From a virus: a stretch of DNA of 43,737 bases. Below, in pieces: positions 43,234 through 43,737 of this stretch; the first letter of the stretch is position 1, and each line of letters begins with the position of its first letter. The notes under the pieces are model-generated. The model was given only the letters and a program-made list of their open reading frames with translations, ran no database searches and was not told where the DNA came from. Made by a program: the position numbers and the translations under genes. The stretch covers positions 1 to 43,737 of the IMG/VR virus record IMGVR_UViG_3300010354_000172. One strand, given 5' to 3'.

Positions 43234-43463
43234 CAATCAAAGCGAGAGGATACATCAGGACCAGGATTCTCAAGATGTTTTACACTATCAGCAACACCTT
43301 CAGCAGTTAATGCAAATTGCACTTTCTTGCCTTCATGATAGATGTCAAAGACAGATTGCACATAAGGTGTCAGATTGCCTTCAGAATCCCATGCATTTCG
43401 TGTATGTGAAGTCTCAACGATTTGGTAGACTTTAGAGGTGAGAGGGGAAGTGTAAGTGTTCAT
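43233..43463 (-). CDS. Hypothetical protein, 76 aa
   Basis: MNTYTSPLTSKVYQIVETSHTRNAWDSEGNLTPYVQSVFDIYHEGKKVQFALTAEGVADSVKHLENPGPD is a small alpha/beta protein. The ATG at 43463 directly abuts copy D of the 29-bp element, exactly as in the 69-residue gene, which is the reason for choosing it. No catalytic residues are visible. It is coupled to the membrane micro-gene downstream. Confidence 0.7.
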   Translation of the reverse strand: MNTYTSPLTSKVYQIVETSHTRNAWDSEGNLTPYVQSVFDIYHEGKKVQFALTAEGVADSVKHLENPGPDVSSRFD

Positions 43464-43492
43464 ACTATTGGGACACTTTAGAGGATCCATGT
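43464..43492 (-). repeat. 29-bp intergenic element, copy D
   Basis: On the plus strand it starts ACTATTGGGACA and ends GAGGATCCATGT, one mismatch to the consensus. It lies 5 nt after the stop of the 61-residue gene and abuts the ATG of the 76-residue gene. Confidence 0.9.
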
Positions 43493-43497
43493 TACTG

Positions 43498-43683
43498 TCA
43501 CAAATTGATGTTCCAATCAACATCTGCGGTAAGATTGACCCAAAAGTGATTCTTACCATTCGCAGAGGTTAGAAACACTTTGTCTCCACAATGTTGCTCC
43601 ACAATACATTCATTATTGCGGTTCATTAAGTTACAGAAACGATTGTGTGCTTTCTTGCTTTTGGGTGTTACAAATGCAGTCAT
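43498..43683 (-). CDS. Conserved hypothetical protein, 61 aa
   Basis: MTAFVTPKSKKAHNRFCNLMNRNNECIVEQHCGDKVFLTSANGKNHFWVNLTADVDWNINL has the conserved look of a small cyanophage protein: an N-terminal basic helix (KSKKAHNRFCNLM), then a three-strand sheet with GDKVFLTSxNGKNHFWV. Three Cys (17, 26, 32 by count) do not form an evident metal site. First gene of the right-hand cluster within the window. Function unknown. Confidence 0.75.
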   Translation of the reverse strand: MTAFVTPKSKKAHNRFCNLMNRNNECIVEQHCGDKVFLTSANGKNHFWVNLTADVDWNINL

Positions 43684-43737
43684 TCTTTGTTATTGAGGTA
43701 TTGAATCAAAAGGACATTTGCTGCTCCGAAAGTATAA
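43684..43737. other. Upstream region of right-hand cluster, cut by window end
   Basis: No gene. On the minus strand TATACT at 43732-43737 may be a -10 box whose -35 would lie beyond the window. Confidence 0.3.

Overview
The window reads as the late-gene (virion morphogenesis) half, plus a block of small early-type genes, of a T4-like marine cyanophage (tailed, contractile-tail myovirus of Synechococcus or Prochlorococcus). This rests on proteins recognised by eye: T4-type gp25, gp6, gp8, gp13, gp14, gp15 and gp16 in T4-like order, a DUF4815 structural protein, and small proteins typical of cyanophages (for example a DUF7249-type protein with the motif NGWENYETWNVALW). The DNA is AT-rich and every supported gene is on the minus strand, so genes are read from right to left. 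The host is inferred, not proven.

Right block (about 38.0-43.7 kb): closely packed small genes of mostly unknown function, a family 2-like glycosyltransferase, three sigma70-type promoters (TTGACA, 17 nt, -10), two intrinsic terminators and a 29-bp sequence repeated four times between genes. A 470-bp gene-free stretch (41.6-42.06 kb) holds 34-bp tandem repeats, two exact TTTTCCACA boxes 21 bp apart and three AT-rich 11-mers. It looks like a replication origin.

Middle block (about 7.9-38.0 kb): the structural operons. In transcription order they are gp25, gp6, a 4235-residue gp7-like giant baseplate protein with YHYH and dockerin-like domains, a repetitive fibre-like protein, gp8, a DUF4815 protein of about 2529 residues broken by one in-frame TAA, two small coiled-coil-type proteins, neck proteins gp13 and gp14, tail completion protein gp15 and small terminase gp16. 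NATAAATA late-promoter motifs sit a few tens of bases upstream of many of these genes.

Left block (1-7.9 kb): two small structural-type proteins, a 766-residue fibre-like protein, then a coupled cassette with its own CTATAAATA promoter: a GH130-like beta-propeller protein, a TPR-FkbM methyltransferase-radical SAM/SPASM fusion and a DUF6445/2OG-oxygenase-like protein. After a 63-residue coiled-coil protein comes a collagen-like repeat protein cut off by the window start. The cassette probably modifies a glycan or protein, perhaps on the virion fibres beside it or on the host surface.

The observations most worth a second look are the in-frame stop in the DUF4815 gene, the origin-like region, the 29-bp intergenic element, the three-domain radical SAM fusion and the dockerin-like pair inside the giant baseplate protein.
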